Positions 33,802 to 44,975 of a DNA stretch of 64,000 nucleotides are shown piece by piece. The position numbers were made by a program, and so were the translations under genes. Every line of letters begins with the position of its first letter. Within the stretch, counting starts at the first letter, position 1. The notes beneath the pieces were generated by a model, which was given only the letters and a program-made list of their open reading frames with translations, did no database searches and was not told where the DNA came from. This DNA comes from Hypericum androsaemum (lineage: Eukaryota; Streptophyta; Magnoliopsida; Malpighiales; Hypericaceae), in contig OZ023190.1 in assembly GCA_963995505.1 (NCBI GenBank), positions 14,626,092-14,690,091 on the forward strand, in the 5' to 3' direction.

Positions 33802-35540
33802 AAGGTTGGAACTCTGGACCTCTTAGATATTTACAACGCCTTGTGCTGTTAGACAAGAAACCTTTGACTTTAGTATTCTTGGATTGCGATTTTTTTTGGA
33901 AATGGAGGGGCAAAAACCCCTAATATATTAAGATACAACCAAAAATATCCTACTTAATGCAAAGCCCCCCCTCTCGGCCACTTATGAGATTGCGACCGCC
34001 AGCTTCGTCAAAACCCTTTCACGGGAAAATCCATTGGAAAAAGCCTGTGATAAAAAAAGAGTACCTCGGGAAGGAAAGTCTCCTGTATCGCAAAAATATA
34101 CCTTGCATCGTCACAATCTATTACACTCCAAGGTAAAACACTCTCCCCATTACCATTGGGATCATGATATATTGTTCGGAGCTCATTTCATAATTATTTA
34201 GCCCATTTCATAATTATTTAGGTATATTGGTATGTTGGGTATTCAATATTATTTTTTTTGGAAAAAAAGAACTTCATTAGAAAGAAAAAAGCAAAAATAC
34301 ATCGTCAACCATACGACCTACCTCCGCTGATCCCACATCCTGGGCAGTCAAAAAGTGGTTCCTCTCATCAGCAGACCATATGAGAGCCTGACCACCTTAT
34401 ATCTAAACTGTTGTTTCCCACAGGTCGGGCAGTAGGTAGTCAGAGTGACACCTCAAGCCAGCAGGCCTAGAGAAGTCGCATATACACTAACTCAGCTGAG
34501 CCCACAAGTCGGCAGTCTAGGAGGCCAACCAACATACAATAGTCCAATAAGCTGACCGCCTAACCCCTCTAGCCTCGAGGTATCTCATGCAAGAGATTCT
34601 TTCCCATCTACCCACCTTGGGGGTTGGATTCAGTGGGGACAAGATATGTTTCCACTGAAATGGATCAAGTGATTTTGGTTATAGGCACGATTTTTTATGA
34701 ATGTCACATCTCTAGACATGATTTTAAATAAAATCTGATGGTCCAAACGAAATTCTCTCTGTAGGGACGACTTTTATGTTGTCCCCACTCAATCCAAAAC
34801 CCCCGCCTTGAGGACGCACACACCTATTTAAAAAATCATGTTACCACCTAACGACATGAAAAAAGAGCACCAAAATCTCGTTATCATTGCGAAAACCTAT
34901 TACAAACGGCAACCACAATTGATATTATACACTAACGACAGGGTATTCAATATTTAGTTTTCAATATATGTCCCTATGTAAATTGATATTTGATATGAAT
35001 ACAAGGGCCATGATATCGTAAGAAAAAAAAGTTAGAATGAGTAAGTACAACATAACCCACAATTAATAAATGAATTCAAATGAATATATCAATACTATAT
35101 TAAATACCAACAATTACTCACATCATCAAGAAGTTTAGAGATTGAACTCTTGAAAATGTAAATAAAATTTTAAAAATAAAGTTTATTAATGATATAAAAT
35201 TTACAACATAAAGGCAGTGATTTCCCTCTCGTGAGGTTGAGACGGTCTCGTCAAAATTTTATTGAGATCTTGAAAATTATAAATTGTTAAATATTTGTTG
35301 AAATTTTTTTGTCATCTTTCAAATATTCCATCGGATTCGGACATGAATTAGTTGGCATAATGAGTGTCCAGAACCGCGTACATACTAATTAAGTATTTAT
35401 AGTCATCACATTCAGCTATCTATTATCTATTAAATACATATTATAAAAAATGGGCCAAATTAATGAAAAAATGACCACAATAATAATCAAAAGTTAAATG
35501 ACATCAACTTAATTAATTAAGTCATAACAACCCTCCCACT
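33802..35540. other. Intergenic, with a probable LINE 3' fragment at 34240-34620
   Basis: On the minus strand 34620 to 34240 ends in TAATGAAGTTCTTTTTTTCC followed by an A run, like a plant LINE tail. No reverse transcriptase is visible. The rest has no recognisable feature. Confidence 0.35.
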
Positions 35541-35548
35541 TATAAATA
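35541..35548 (+). promoter_or_regulatory. TATA box of the GLUTAMINE DUMPER gene
   Basis: TATAAATA lies 127 bases before the ATG, followed by a CA- and CT-rich 5' UTR, typical of a strong plant core promoter. Confidence 0.65.
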
Positions 35549-35674
35549 CACCACAATCCCCCAACCTCTCTCACATCTTCAAAACACACCTGAAACCTTC
35601 CTCTCCTCCACATCACTTTCCCTAACAACCAACACCACCACCTATTCCCTTAAAATTTAAAAACAAAACAAAAA

Positions 35675-36247
35675 ATGAGGCATATAGCCGTAAGCGCAAC
35701 AACGGCACCGACCGCCGCAGTCACGGTGGATGCGACGCAGCCGCCGGCGGTGATTCAGCCTCGGTCGCCGTGGCACTCACCGGTGCCCTACCTCTTCGGG
35801 GGCCTCGCGGCCATGTTGGGTCTGATCGCTTTCGCGCTCCTGATTCTAGCCTGTTCCTACTGGAAGCTGTCGGCGACCGGTCATCCGGACGACGACGGGG
35901 ACGTGGAGAGCCAGAAGGAGGGCGGAAATGGAGGGGGGAAGCCGGAGAAGGTTTACGAGGAGAAGTTTCTGGTTATAATGGCTGGGAACGAGAAGCCCAC
36001 CTTCTTGGCGACTCCTGTCTCTAACAACAAGCTCAAGGGCTCTTCCTTCAGAAACGACGACGTCGAGTTGCGAGAAGAAGACAATAATACCCAAAGCGAA
36101 GCTAAAGTGGTCGCCGCCGCTAAGGAGGAGGAAATGAGTGGCGCGGATAATACAACTTCTGGTAATTATAACTCAGCCGAAGCGGTGGAAAGTTCTAGAA
36201 CTCGTAGTAACGAAGAGGAGACCCAACAAGAAGAAGTAGACCACTAA
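35675..36247 (+). CDS. GDU: GLUTAMINE DUMPER (GDU) family membrane protein
   Basis: A single-exon gene of 190 residues from ATG 35675 to TAA 36247. The block SPWHSPVPYLFGGLAAMLGL (residues 31-50), continuing as a hydrophobic helix to about residue 60 and then SYWKLS, is the hallmark GDU transmembrane segment. The cytosolic VIMAG motif follows at residues 100-104 (EEKFLVIMAGNEKPTFLATP). GDU proteins are plant-specific, single-pass plasma-membrane proteins that promote amino-acid export with the ubiquitin ligase LOG2. The acidic, low-complexity C-terminal tail makes it somewhat longer than the common 100-160 residues. The start is supported by the upstream TATA box and 5' UTR. Confidence 0.93.
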   Translation: MRHIAVSATTAPTAAVTVDATQPPAVIQPRSPWHSPVPYLFGGLAAMLGLIAFALLILACSYWKLSATGHPDDDGDVESQKEGGNGGGKPEKVYEEKFLVIMAGNEKPTFLATPVSNNKLKGSSFRNDDVELREEDNNTQSEAKVVAAAKEEEMSGADNTTSGNYNSAEAVESSRTRSNEEETQQEEVDH

Positions 36248-37975
36248 ATTTTTTTTCTTTTTCTTTTTCTATTTTGTTGGCTACTTCTTCGGAAGTGTAA
36301 ATTTTGATTGGAGAGTGGTAGAGGTAGAGAGGAGAGGGAGAGGTTTTTTTACCTCTTCCAGCTAAATGAAAGCTAAATTTTGCAGAGTAATGACCAATTA
36401 AAAGTTTCCCTTTTACCCGCACGATTAATCATGCACATCGAAGGAAAGTTTTGGTGCGGTGTCACTGTCAGTGTAAAATTGATGAGATTCGCCAACTGTG
36501 TTGGTATAATGTTAAGCAATTATCAAATAGGTGCATTAATCTAGAGGTTTAGATTTTACAAATCGATATAATAAATGTTGGGAATTATTGTAAGGAAAAA
36601 TATCTGCAAAATAGGCTGTTATGAATCTATGTTTTTCTGTTCTAAGCCTGTGAATTAATTTGCCCTTCAATGATTTGGAAAAGTACACTTGGAAAACACA
36701 TACAAAACCTATATTTCCAACTTCAGATTATTGCCTTTGTTGATTTTTTGAAACCATATCGTATTTGAATACTATAATTGATATTAAATTTCAAGATTTT
36801 TATATGCACGCACCCACTATTAAACGATACTGAAATTAGATAACCAAAAATTTATTACAAATATTTTAAAAAACTAGATTTTTGATTAATACTATTTGTT
36901 ATCGTGAACTGAATGGGCTGATTAATTTAAATTTGAGGCGGGTATGACTTTCAGGACAAAATGATACTAAAAATTAGATAACCAAAGATTTATTACAATA
37001 GTATTAAAAATTAGATTTTTTTAATTAATACCTTCGATATTCTAGCACTTAATGAATCGATTATTCAAATTTGAGTAAAATATGATATTTGAAAGGCGAT
37101 AAAATTGTAGGTGTATGAAATATTGCGTTAATGACCTTTGAAATGTAAGTAATACAGATTTTTTTACTCCGTCGTCGGAGAGGATGCGGTTGCTCGTATT
37201 AATTATGCCACTGTTTATTTCTCTCGTGTGTACTGTACAGGTCGCTTAGGACGATGATATACAGCGCCGCCGATGAGGCTCCGGTGAACGGTGGAGGAGA
37301 AGTGGTTTTAGGAAGGACTTTACAAAAGGGTGAAAAGTGGACATGCACGAGAAATAGGAGATGATTCCTCAAAAAGAGAAATAGGAGATGAGCCGGACAA
37401 GTGGTGTTTACTGTTGGGTTGATCGCTAGTGGGAGAAACGTGGAAGGCAACCTTGTTCGCACTTTCTTCTTAAATGTTTAACCACTTCCACTTTTTAATA
37501 TTATTGTTTTTTTTATTTTATTCGCAAAAAAAATTTCTCTCCGATGCTTCTCATTTTTTATTAAATAAGGAAAAATGGACTGAAGTACTGCCGGATCCGT
37601 TTTAAATAATGCTCTTAGAGGTTACTGTGAAGATTCTCTCGGGTGTAAGAGGTTTTAATGTTGGTATTTTGTTAGAATTTTCGTATCAAATTTATAATTT
37701 TAAAATTATAGATAATTAAATTTTCAACATTTATAATCTTATTGCAATGTGAGATCTCAAGGATAAGAAATCAATAGACAATTATTTTTACAGAATTATA
37801 CAACTAACCCAAATGTAACATTATGTGACCCTTAATTTGAAGGCCTAATTTTACTTTAATATTGTGTATTTTCAACATATTTTTTATGAACAAAATCTAA
37901 ACTAAGATTAAAAATTTTGGTTGACATATTAGTGATATTTGCTTAATCTGCCATCCATTTTATTTTATATACTTG
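36248..37975. other. Intergenic, no gene seen
   Basis: It contains the GDU 3' UTR and AT-rich spacer. Around 37425-37470 is a stretch also found at 52655-52715 on the other side of the Gypsy element (GCACTTTCTTCTTAAATG shared). The end, ATTAT (37976-37980), is the Gypsy target duplication. Confidence 0.5.
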
Positions 37976-37980
37976 ATTAT

Positions 37981-39121
37981 TGTTGCTGAGAAAGTGGGTA
38001 CAAGAACGTCAAGACTACCCGAGACGGATCCGGAGTGGTCGTTCCAAGGTCGGCCTAACAGAAAGGGTGAAAAAAGAGCTAGACTACGAGCTACGAGCTA
38101 AGGAAACGATAAAGAGTAAATAAGTTTGTTTGTTGTGTTCGTCATCTCCGTTCTCTCGCCCGAGCTCCCTTTATATAGCACGTCTTGACCTAGCTCCATC
38201 CTTCCCGTGCAAGAAACGCCGTCCCGAGTGAATATTTCGTTTCCAAATTAACCCAGCTTAGAATAGGAAAATATAAACCGTCTTCCTCATATGAACAGAT
38301 CTCGTCTCCGATTAGGAATATGCCGGTCGTGTCGCCCAAGCAACTGTGCCCCAAAGTCTTATTGGAATCTCGGAAATCCCGGCTCTACTTAGGAAAATAT
38401 AAGCCGAGCCGACCCGATCCTCTCGAACCTTCTACGCAAAAGCTCATTTTAAGCTTGTCATCGCCTAAACAGCTTACCGTCTTTAAACCCACAACGGGCC
38501 CAAGCCTTCCGCCTACATGGACCAAGATGAACTTTCTACCCGGGCCCCCAAAGCGGGATCGTCAAATCCATCCGGGCCCCTAAACGGAATCGGACCTTTC
38601 GCCCGCGAACACGAAGTAAAAGGCGGGCCTTACCGCCTTCAAAGCGGAAACTCGTAGGCCTACCGCCCGGGCTCCAAAACGGGCCTTACCGCCAGCTCCT
38701 CCAAGCGGGCTCATTCCGCTCAGGCCCTAGGCGGAATTCTCCTTCCGCCTTCAACCAAGAGAAAGGCCGAACCGGTCCTACTGCTCATGTTCCAAAGCGG
38801 ATCCTACCGCCCGTGCTTGCACATGAAGGGCGGTATACTACCGCCCGCCCGTGCTTGCACTTGACGTTCTTGTTGACGTTCTTGTTGATGTTCTTGTTGA
38901 TGTTCTTGACATGAAGGGCGGTATACTACCGCCCGTGCTTGCACATGAAGGGCGGTATACTACCGCCCGCCTTGAAGGGCGGTATATTACCGTCCACCTC
39001 AGAATGCATTGAGCGGTCCAATGGGTCGTTCAAAGACAACGACGAGTCCGGACCTTTCCACGCAAACCCGAAAACAACCATCTTCGTCTGAAACCCGGCA
39101 TATAATTTTTGTATTCCAACA
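37981..39121 (-). repeat. 3' LTR of the Gypsy element
   Basis: In element orientation it starts TGTTGGAATAC (39121) and ends CTCAGCAACA (37981). It contains the hairpin array listed separately and many CCGCC/GGCGG segments. Confidence 0.92.
38821..38996. repeat. Hairpin repeat array in the left Gypsy LTR (4 copies)
   Basis: Four copies of GGGCGGTATACTACCGCCC, an 8-bp inverted pair around TAC, are spaced by GTGCTTGCACATGAA-type linkers and a TTCTTGTTGA[C/T]G 12-mer array. The last copy is degenerate. Confidence 0.85.
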
Positions 39122-39136
39122 ATGCCCCCCGCACAT
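39122..39136 (-). other. Polypurine tract of the Gypsy element
   Basis: On the minus strand ATGTGCGGGGGGCAT directly precedes the 3' LTR start. Confidence 0.75.
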
Positions 39137-40008
39137 CAATACTTCGAGATAACCAATCGAGAAGTGTTGATGTGTTTTCCTCCAAATTTTCAAGTTTTGG
39201 TCAAACTTGAGTCCTTTGAATTTCAAGCTCCCACCTTTGACCTAGTAATAAAGGACCCCAAGCACTTTTGACCAAGCCTCTCCTTCCTTACACACTTTCA
39301 TCATCCTCTCTTTCAAACTCCTTAATGGAAAACAAATCTTGGCCTCCATCCCCTTCTCTTAACAACTTTAGTTAAGACTTTAATCCCTCCTCCTTATCTC
39401 CAAAGTTGCTAAGTTGTGCTTAATCTTCTTCCTCATCTTCAAAGTAAGTGTTCTTTTCTTTCTTCATTATGTTTGTAAAGGAAATACACAAAAGTAGCTC
39501 ACTTTGATCAAACTTTTATACGTCGTAGGAAGACCCTTACTTGGGATTGGAGTTGCTTTCCATTTTTCGGGAGCTTACATCTTCTTGACATCTTTTTGGC
39601 TCAACTCCACTTCTCCTTCAAGGTATGTTCCCAAGCCTAAACTCTTGCACACCAAGTGTTTGTGAAAATGCCAAATCCAACATTTTAGCACTTTTTGCCT
39701 TGGCTCTTGACTTAGGAGAATGTATTATGCAAGCTTTACCTTTTCGCCATCACCATCGGTCCATCACCTACCGCTTGTGCCTGAAATGAGCTCGACTTGT
39801 TCCACCTAAGCGGACTCGGACTCGGGCTCGTCCATCATCTCCGTGCTTGGCCCAAAGCGGTAAGCATATACTGTCCGGGCAGTTGGAGGACCAAGGCGAG
39901 ACGTTTGATCCGCCTAGAACGGTCGGGTGGACGAACAAACCATCATATTGCTCTTGTGTGAAACTGCCATTTGCTCACCTTTGCTTATTTTGTGATGATA
40001 GGACGATC
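39137..40008 (+). other. Region between Gypsy 3' LTR and the antisense gene
   Basis: No domain recognised. It must hold the promoter and 5' UTR of the plus-strand gene at 40009 if that gene is transcribed. An open frame extends upstream of 40009 without ATG, and TGATGATAG at 39992-40000 could be a 5'-UTR splice acceptor. Confidence 0.45.
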
Positions 40009-43000
40009 ATGCCGATACCTCCCGACGTAGCAAAAGAAGAGCAACTCTCCGCCGACATACTCATCACATCGACACTTGGAGAAAGCTACCCGGTCGACGA
40101 CATTTCTAAAGACAAAGAGAACCGGGTACTTGGACCCATGGTCACTAATGTTGAGTCCTTTGGAACCACCCTTCCGGTCTACTACCGTGACGTGCCTCTC
40201 TTTCAAGGTGCTCCCATCAATTTACACTTTTGGAGCAATAGTAGAGGATACCGTGGATGGCCTACACCGTTCGAAGAATTTGAGACTTGGCATGTCGTCT
40301 TGAAAAAATTCCATCATCCACTATGGGACCAAACCGGCATCGCCTCACTCTTGTCCCTTTGCACTCACAAACTCGAGCCATATCGTCCACTACTCAGCAC
40401 CTTGCTTCTCTATTGGTGTCCAAGTGCCAACGTGTTTCTTTTCCGTTCCGGTAAGCTATGCTCAATATAGATGATTCCTTTACCGTCTACATCAAGCTTT
40501 TCACCCGTCTTACTTAATCTTGCAGGAATGAAGACCATCACACTATACGACATGGCTGCCCTCTTCGGTCTTCACCCCGATGGTGAACCAATCCTTCCAT
40601 CCACCCCAGTGACCGATACAAATGCCTGGATCCGGCACGATGCCAAGAGGCCAACAGCAAATGGCTTTCCCGCCTATGTCGATGCTTACCGACTAGACGA
40701 TAAAGACCCTCGAAAAGAACTCAATCCCGGTACTGTTCCCGGAGAGAGTGATCCTGACTATATGCCCGGCGATGAGTTTCGCCGTAAGGACGAACATACG
40801 GCCTTCCTTCTTCTTTGGATTGCTCGTTACATCACCTGCCCGTCCTCCAAACGTGTATCGAATGAATTCTTCAACTTAGCCGCTGCACTCGCTGAAGGAC
40901 GGAAGATGGCGATGGGACAATTCGTCCTCTCCCACCTCTATAATCAGATGGCAGTATACGTGAACGCCTACCGATTGAAGAAGACCTTTACCGCCAACGG
41001 TCCCTTATGGATAGCTGCCATGTGGTGCTTGGCTTACTTCCCCGAACTGACGCCCTCGCTACCAACATACGATGGGTCATTATCCAGTTATAGCCACCAC
41101 CTTCTTCGGGCTCGGGTAAGGAAACCCATAAAAGATCTTCGTCCCTACTTTCGGGTCTTCAACAAGGACCACGGCGGCAACCAAGCTTCCCCACTTCTTC
41201 ACGAATCATGTCGTCCTAGCTTCCTCGAGTTTTCTGACGTGACCCAAAGTGCTGATGCCTGGAAGAATATACTCACAGCCCGAGATCTTATTAGTGGAGG
41301 CTCTACTGGAAGAATGGTTGTAGAACCATATAATCCTCACCTCGCCGCTGAGCAACTCGGCCTTGTCCAAGGAGTACCATTCCCGACCACCTACCTTTTC
41401 CATAGACAACGAGCCGACCGAGGTTCATACCAGTGGGAGAAGGTCGAGCTCTCCCTCGAGGTCAGCAGCTACCTTTTACAGCGAAGTACGATAAGCAACT
41501 TCAACTTCTCTCCCGGTCGTACTCCCGCCTTTGCGACTTGGTGGGCTACACTCACGTGTTGGGAGGCTAACGACAAGCAGCTAGCCGAGACCTTTACTCT
41601 TGTTAAAGCAACATCCCCCACGGCAGGCCATATCTCGAAGTCGGGAAAAACCCCTCCGAAGAAGAAGCAAAAGGTCGATCATTCAGCCGGAAGCGACCGG
41701 GCGGGTGCTTTGACATATCCTTCCAAAGCCGATGACTCCGGCCTACCAGAAGATGGTAAGTCTCCTAACTCTTACAACCGCCACGTTCCTTACTTGGCAA
41801 TTTCAAACATTCTTTTCTTGTTAAATAGGTGACGTCCTTCGAGCTTCCTCTCCTCCGGCCAGACTTGTGGGATACCCTTTCTTCTTCATCCGAAAAGGTA
41901 AAGATTAACTTCAGGAACTCACTCGGTATGAATCAAACGTTCCTAAAGTATGTTCTCACCATTTCAGGATTCATCACCTGAGGCATCTCCCGCATGAATC
42001 GACCCTACTACGGGCCCTGAGTCCACCCGTGCCATCTCTTCTTTAAGGCTCAGAAGAAATCCTCCGCGTCAGGGTCGCCCTACTAGCATTATGGATTCCG
42101 CACCCTTAGACGATGAAGCCGAGTTCCAAGTAATGCTCGATCCTGTTTACTCACCTGGTTATACTCCTTCACCTCCAGCAGCACGTCCTTCAACCGGCGG
42201 CACCACTTACACCGAGATGACCAAGATCGAGCAGGCGCCGGGCCTGATACGTCTCACTCCGCGGGATGATCCTTATCCCATAGGTGAGACCGTGCACGCC
42301 TCTACATCTATGACCATTACGCATCATCAGACCACCTCGGATGTCGTACATCCTCCAATGCCTTTAACCGTCGCACCGCTTCCTGCGGCTGGACCACCAA
42401 CACCTACCGTTGTTCCACCTCTGCCTACATCTCTGATCGACGCCTCCGAACTCGTAAGTGTTTTTTTTTCCAACTTTGTTTTTCCATACAATTCATCGCT
42501 CCTTAGGCCATATACGACACTTCATGCTAGGCTTTCTACGAGAGCATTGGATTTACTATAGACGAGTTGACCGATCCTCCGGTCATCCCCGCTTTGGTGC
42601 CTGAAGTCCCGATACTCGCTCATGCTGACACTGAAAAGGACAAGCGAAAAGCCAACTTGATCTGTTACCTTCGCGACCTCAAAAACCAGACAATAAGCAC
42701 TATGCTCCCAAAGCCTCCAGCCTATGCATATGACGCTCTTGAGTACTTGACGAACCATGGGCCATCCACCGGGACTCAGCTTGCTCCCATCCGTAAGCTA
42801 CATGCCGACTTTGCACATACGATCCATTGGTAAACTCCCTCGTACTCGTTCTTCTCTAACCGCATTGACTGAACCTTGTCCACTTCTAACACTTGTTTCC
42901 TTCAGGTATCAAAAGGGCCAAAGGTACGTCGACTCCATTCATTGTATGGAGCAAAATGCAGAAACCCACATTAAAACCTTCACGGAGACTCAGAACAAAA

Positions 43001-43413
43001 TGGCATCAAGGGTCGCCGAGTTCAAGCTGGTTAAGGCTGAAGAACTTGAAGCCGCGCAAACGGCCGCCACCCATGCTGAGATGACAAATCGAATTCGAGC
43101 TGAGATCGCTCGCCTTCAGGAGAGCTTGATCCAAGCCAATTCCGAGCACCAGAAATCACGAGACGAAATTGCCCGTGTGAAAGAGAAGAGAATAGCCTAC
43201 CATCAAGCCAACATGGAATACGGGATGACCATCTTCAAAAGCGCCAAAGATGAGTCCGAACGCGCCGACGTGCTATTAGGGCATGAGAGAAATGCCTATG
43301 CCAATGACCGAAGTTTTATCGATGCCGCCCGAGAACTAGTAGACGAGACGATCTCCTACCTTTCTGAATCCGATGTCGGTGCCGCCCCGCCGGAGGATGA
43401 CCGACGAGCATGA
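40009..43413 (+). CDS. Plant mobile domain (PMD) protein with coiled-coil tail, six exons, antisense inside the Gypsy element; one in-frame stop
   Basis: Exons are 40009-40450, 40526-41755, 41863-41897, 41968-42453, 42531-42829 and 42906-43413. The five introns (70-107 bases) are all GT-AG, and the exons sum to exactly 3000 bases. Residues about 60-510 match the plant mobile domain (aminotransferase-like, as in MAIN/MAIL1): LYWCPSANVFLFRSG joined to MKTITLYDMAALFGL, then FLLLWIARYITCPSS and FNLAAALAEGRKMAMGQFVL. An NLS-like PPKKKQKV lies near residue 525, followed by a proline-rich region and a helical, charged tail (about 830-970). A TGA at 41995-41997 interrupts the frame, consistent with a CGA-to-TGA change. 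Cellular PMD proteins act in silencing and transcript processing. A role for the element is inference. Start choice: first ATG before the conserved block. Confidence 0.8.
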
Positions 43414-43816
43414 GCTCGACTTCCTAAAGCTCTCTGATCCCGCTGGCTTGACTAGCTTTTTGTGTTAGGGATCTTTTGAACTGTCGTATTTATTATTTAC
43501 CCAACTTTGATGTATGTACGCTCGGTCTTATCGAGACCGTATGCTAGACTTGAGCACGACACATGATTTTGATGGCCCTTGAAGAGGCTGATGGAGTAAC
43601 TTGACCTTGGTTGACCTTTTACATTGACTATTAGCCAACTAGATACATTGTCAAGCTACACGTATGATCGATTCCATAAAAAACCGAAAAGACTATCGTC
43701 ATAGTCTATACCGACTAAGTACGATTCTACTACAAATCCATCACCGGCTAGGTTACATCTCTCGATTGTAAGTTCGTGCGTAATCTTCAAATAGACGATC
43801 ATCCACCCCCTCCCAC
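43414..43816. other. Spacer between the antisense gene and the integrase end
   Basis: The two genes converge here. No coding similarity to the missing integrase C-terminus is visible. Confidence 0.5.
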
Positions 43817-44290
43817 ATGCTAGGCCGGTACCTCTTCAGGTAACCCGAACCTATGTATGATGTGTTCTTTAAAGAACTGGATCACCATCTCTTGATTCAC
43901 AACCTTCATTGGGACTGCCTTCACCCACTTTGTAAAATAGTCAGTGGCTACTATGATGAAGGCGTGACCCTTGGTAGAAGCGGGATGGATCTTCCCGATA
44001 ACATCAACTGCCCAGCCCCGAAATGGCCAAGGCTTTACTACGGGATGAAAAGTGTCAGCCGGCGAGTGTTGAACTTGTCCATGTCTTTGGCATTCTTGAC
44101 AACCTTTCGCATAATTGATGCAGTCATTTGCCATACCCGGCCAAAAGTAGTAGTGACGATGCATCAACCATCTCATCTTAATGCCTGATTGGTGTGCTCC
44201 ACATATGCCTTCATGGACCTCTGTCATGGCTAGCATAGCTTCTTGTGGACTTGGGCAAACCAGAAGTAACCCGTCGATAGAGGGTGTCAT
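43817..44290 (-). pseudogene. Gypsy integrase, truncated
   Basis: The minus-strand frame carries the H2C2 zinc-binding module (HEGICGAHQSG, HYYFWPGMANDC, GCQECQRHG) and the start of the catalytic core (WAVDVIGKIHPAS, DYFTKWVKA). It stops with TAG after FGLPEEVPA. The second core aspartate, the glutamate and the C-terminal domain are absent. The frame is shifted by one relative to the RNase H before it, near 44270. Confidence 0.87.
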
Positions 44291-44975
44291 TGATGAGCTC
44301 GAAACGAAGAGCCCTTATCTTCAAAGCGTTGTCGGAGGAAGAGCTTGGGTCCTTGAGGTAGTCAATGTATTCCTGTCGCCAGTCTCGGTCGAGTTGTAAC
44401 AAAGCAATCTCGACTGTCGGGTTAAGCTCCTCTAATGCCGAGGTCGACCTGACCTTCACCGGTACGGAGTTAAATTTGGTGAATGCACGGAAACCAGACC
44501 CGACCTGTGCTAACTTGTTGGCCTCCATGTTCTTGGTGCGATCCACGAATCCAATGATCGCGTCTTCGAAACTCCGTAGTAACGACCGGGCTGCGTCACA
44601 ATAGGCCTGGAAGCCTTCTCGCTCGCACTTAAATTCGCCTGCCACTTGTTTGACCACCAACATTGAATCACCAAGCACCCGGACGGTTTCGGCCCCCAGG
44701 TCCTTCAAAATATATAACCCCAGCATCAAAGCCTCGTACTCGGCTCGATTGTTGGTGCAAGGAAAATTAAGTAGGAAGGATGCCTTTGTTTTGATACCAG
44801 CCGGAGACTTGATCACGATCCCAGCCCCGGCACATTTATTGGTATGGGAGCCGTCAAACTAGAGCGTCCATGGTTTCTTTGCCACTAACCTGAAGTCCAC
44901 CAAAGTACCAGCAGACATGTCAACACATGGGTGGTCGGCCAAGAAGTCAGCCAACGCTTGTCCCTTCACTGCTCG
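44211..44975 (-). pseudogene. Gypsy second RNase H (aRNH-like)
   Basis: After TAG codons at about 44973 and 44862, the frame reads FDGSHTNKCAGAGIVIKSP, then NNRAEYEALMLGLYILKDLG and VLGDSMLVVKQVAGEFKC. These are the D-E-D blocks of an RNase HI fold of the extra type found in Tat-lineage Gypsy elements after their own RNase H. The frame is the same as the RT frame upstream, so only the two stops separate them. Confidence 0.8.

Noticed and set aside
38821..38996. Possible CRISPR array in the Gypsy LTR
   Set aside because: The units are short hairpins with near-identical spacers inside an LTR of a plant element.
41829..41862. Alternative acceptor at 41828 for exon 3 of the mobile-domain gene
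   Set aside because: It puts the following exon out of frame; the acceptor at 41862 keeps all phases and gives exactly 1000 codons.
42522..42758. Minus-strand frame across exon 5 of the mobile-domain gene
   Set aside because: It is the complementary strand of a supported exon with matching splice phases.
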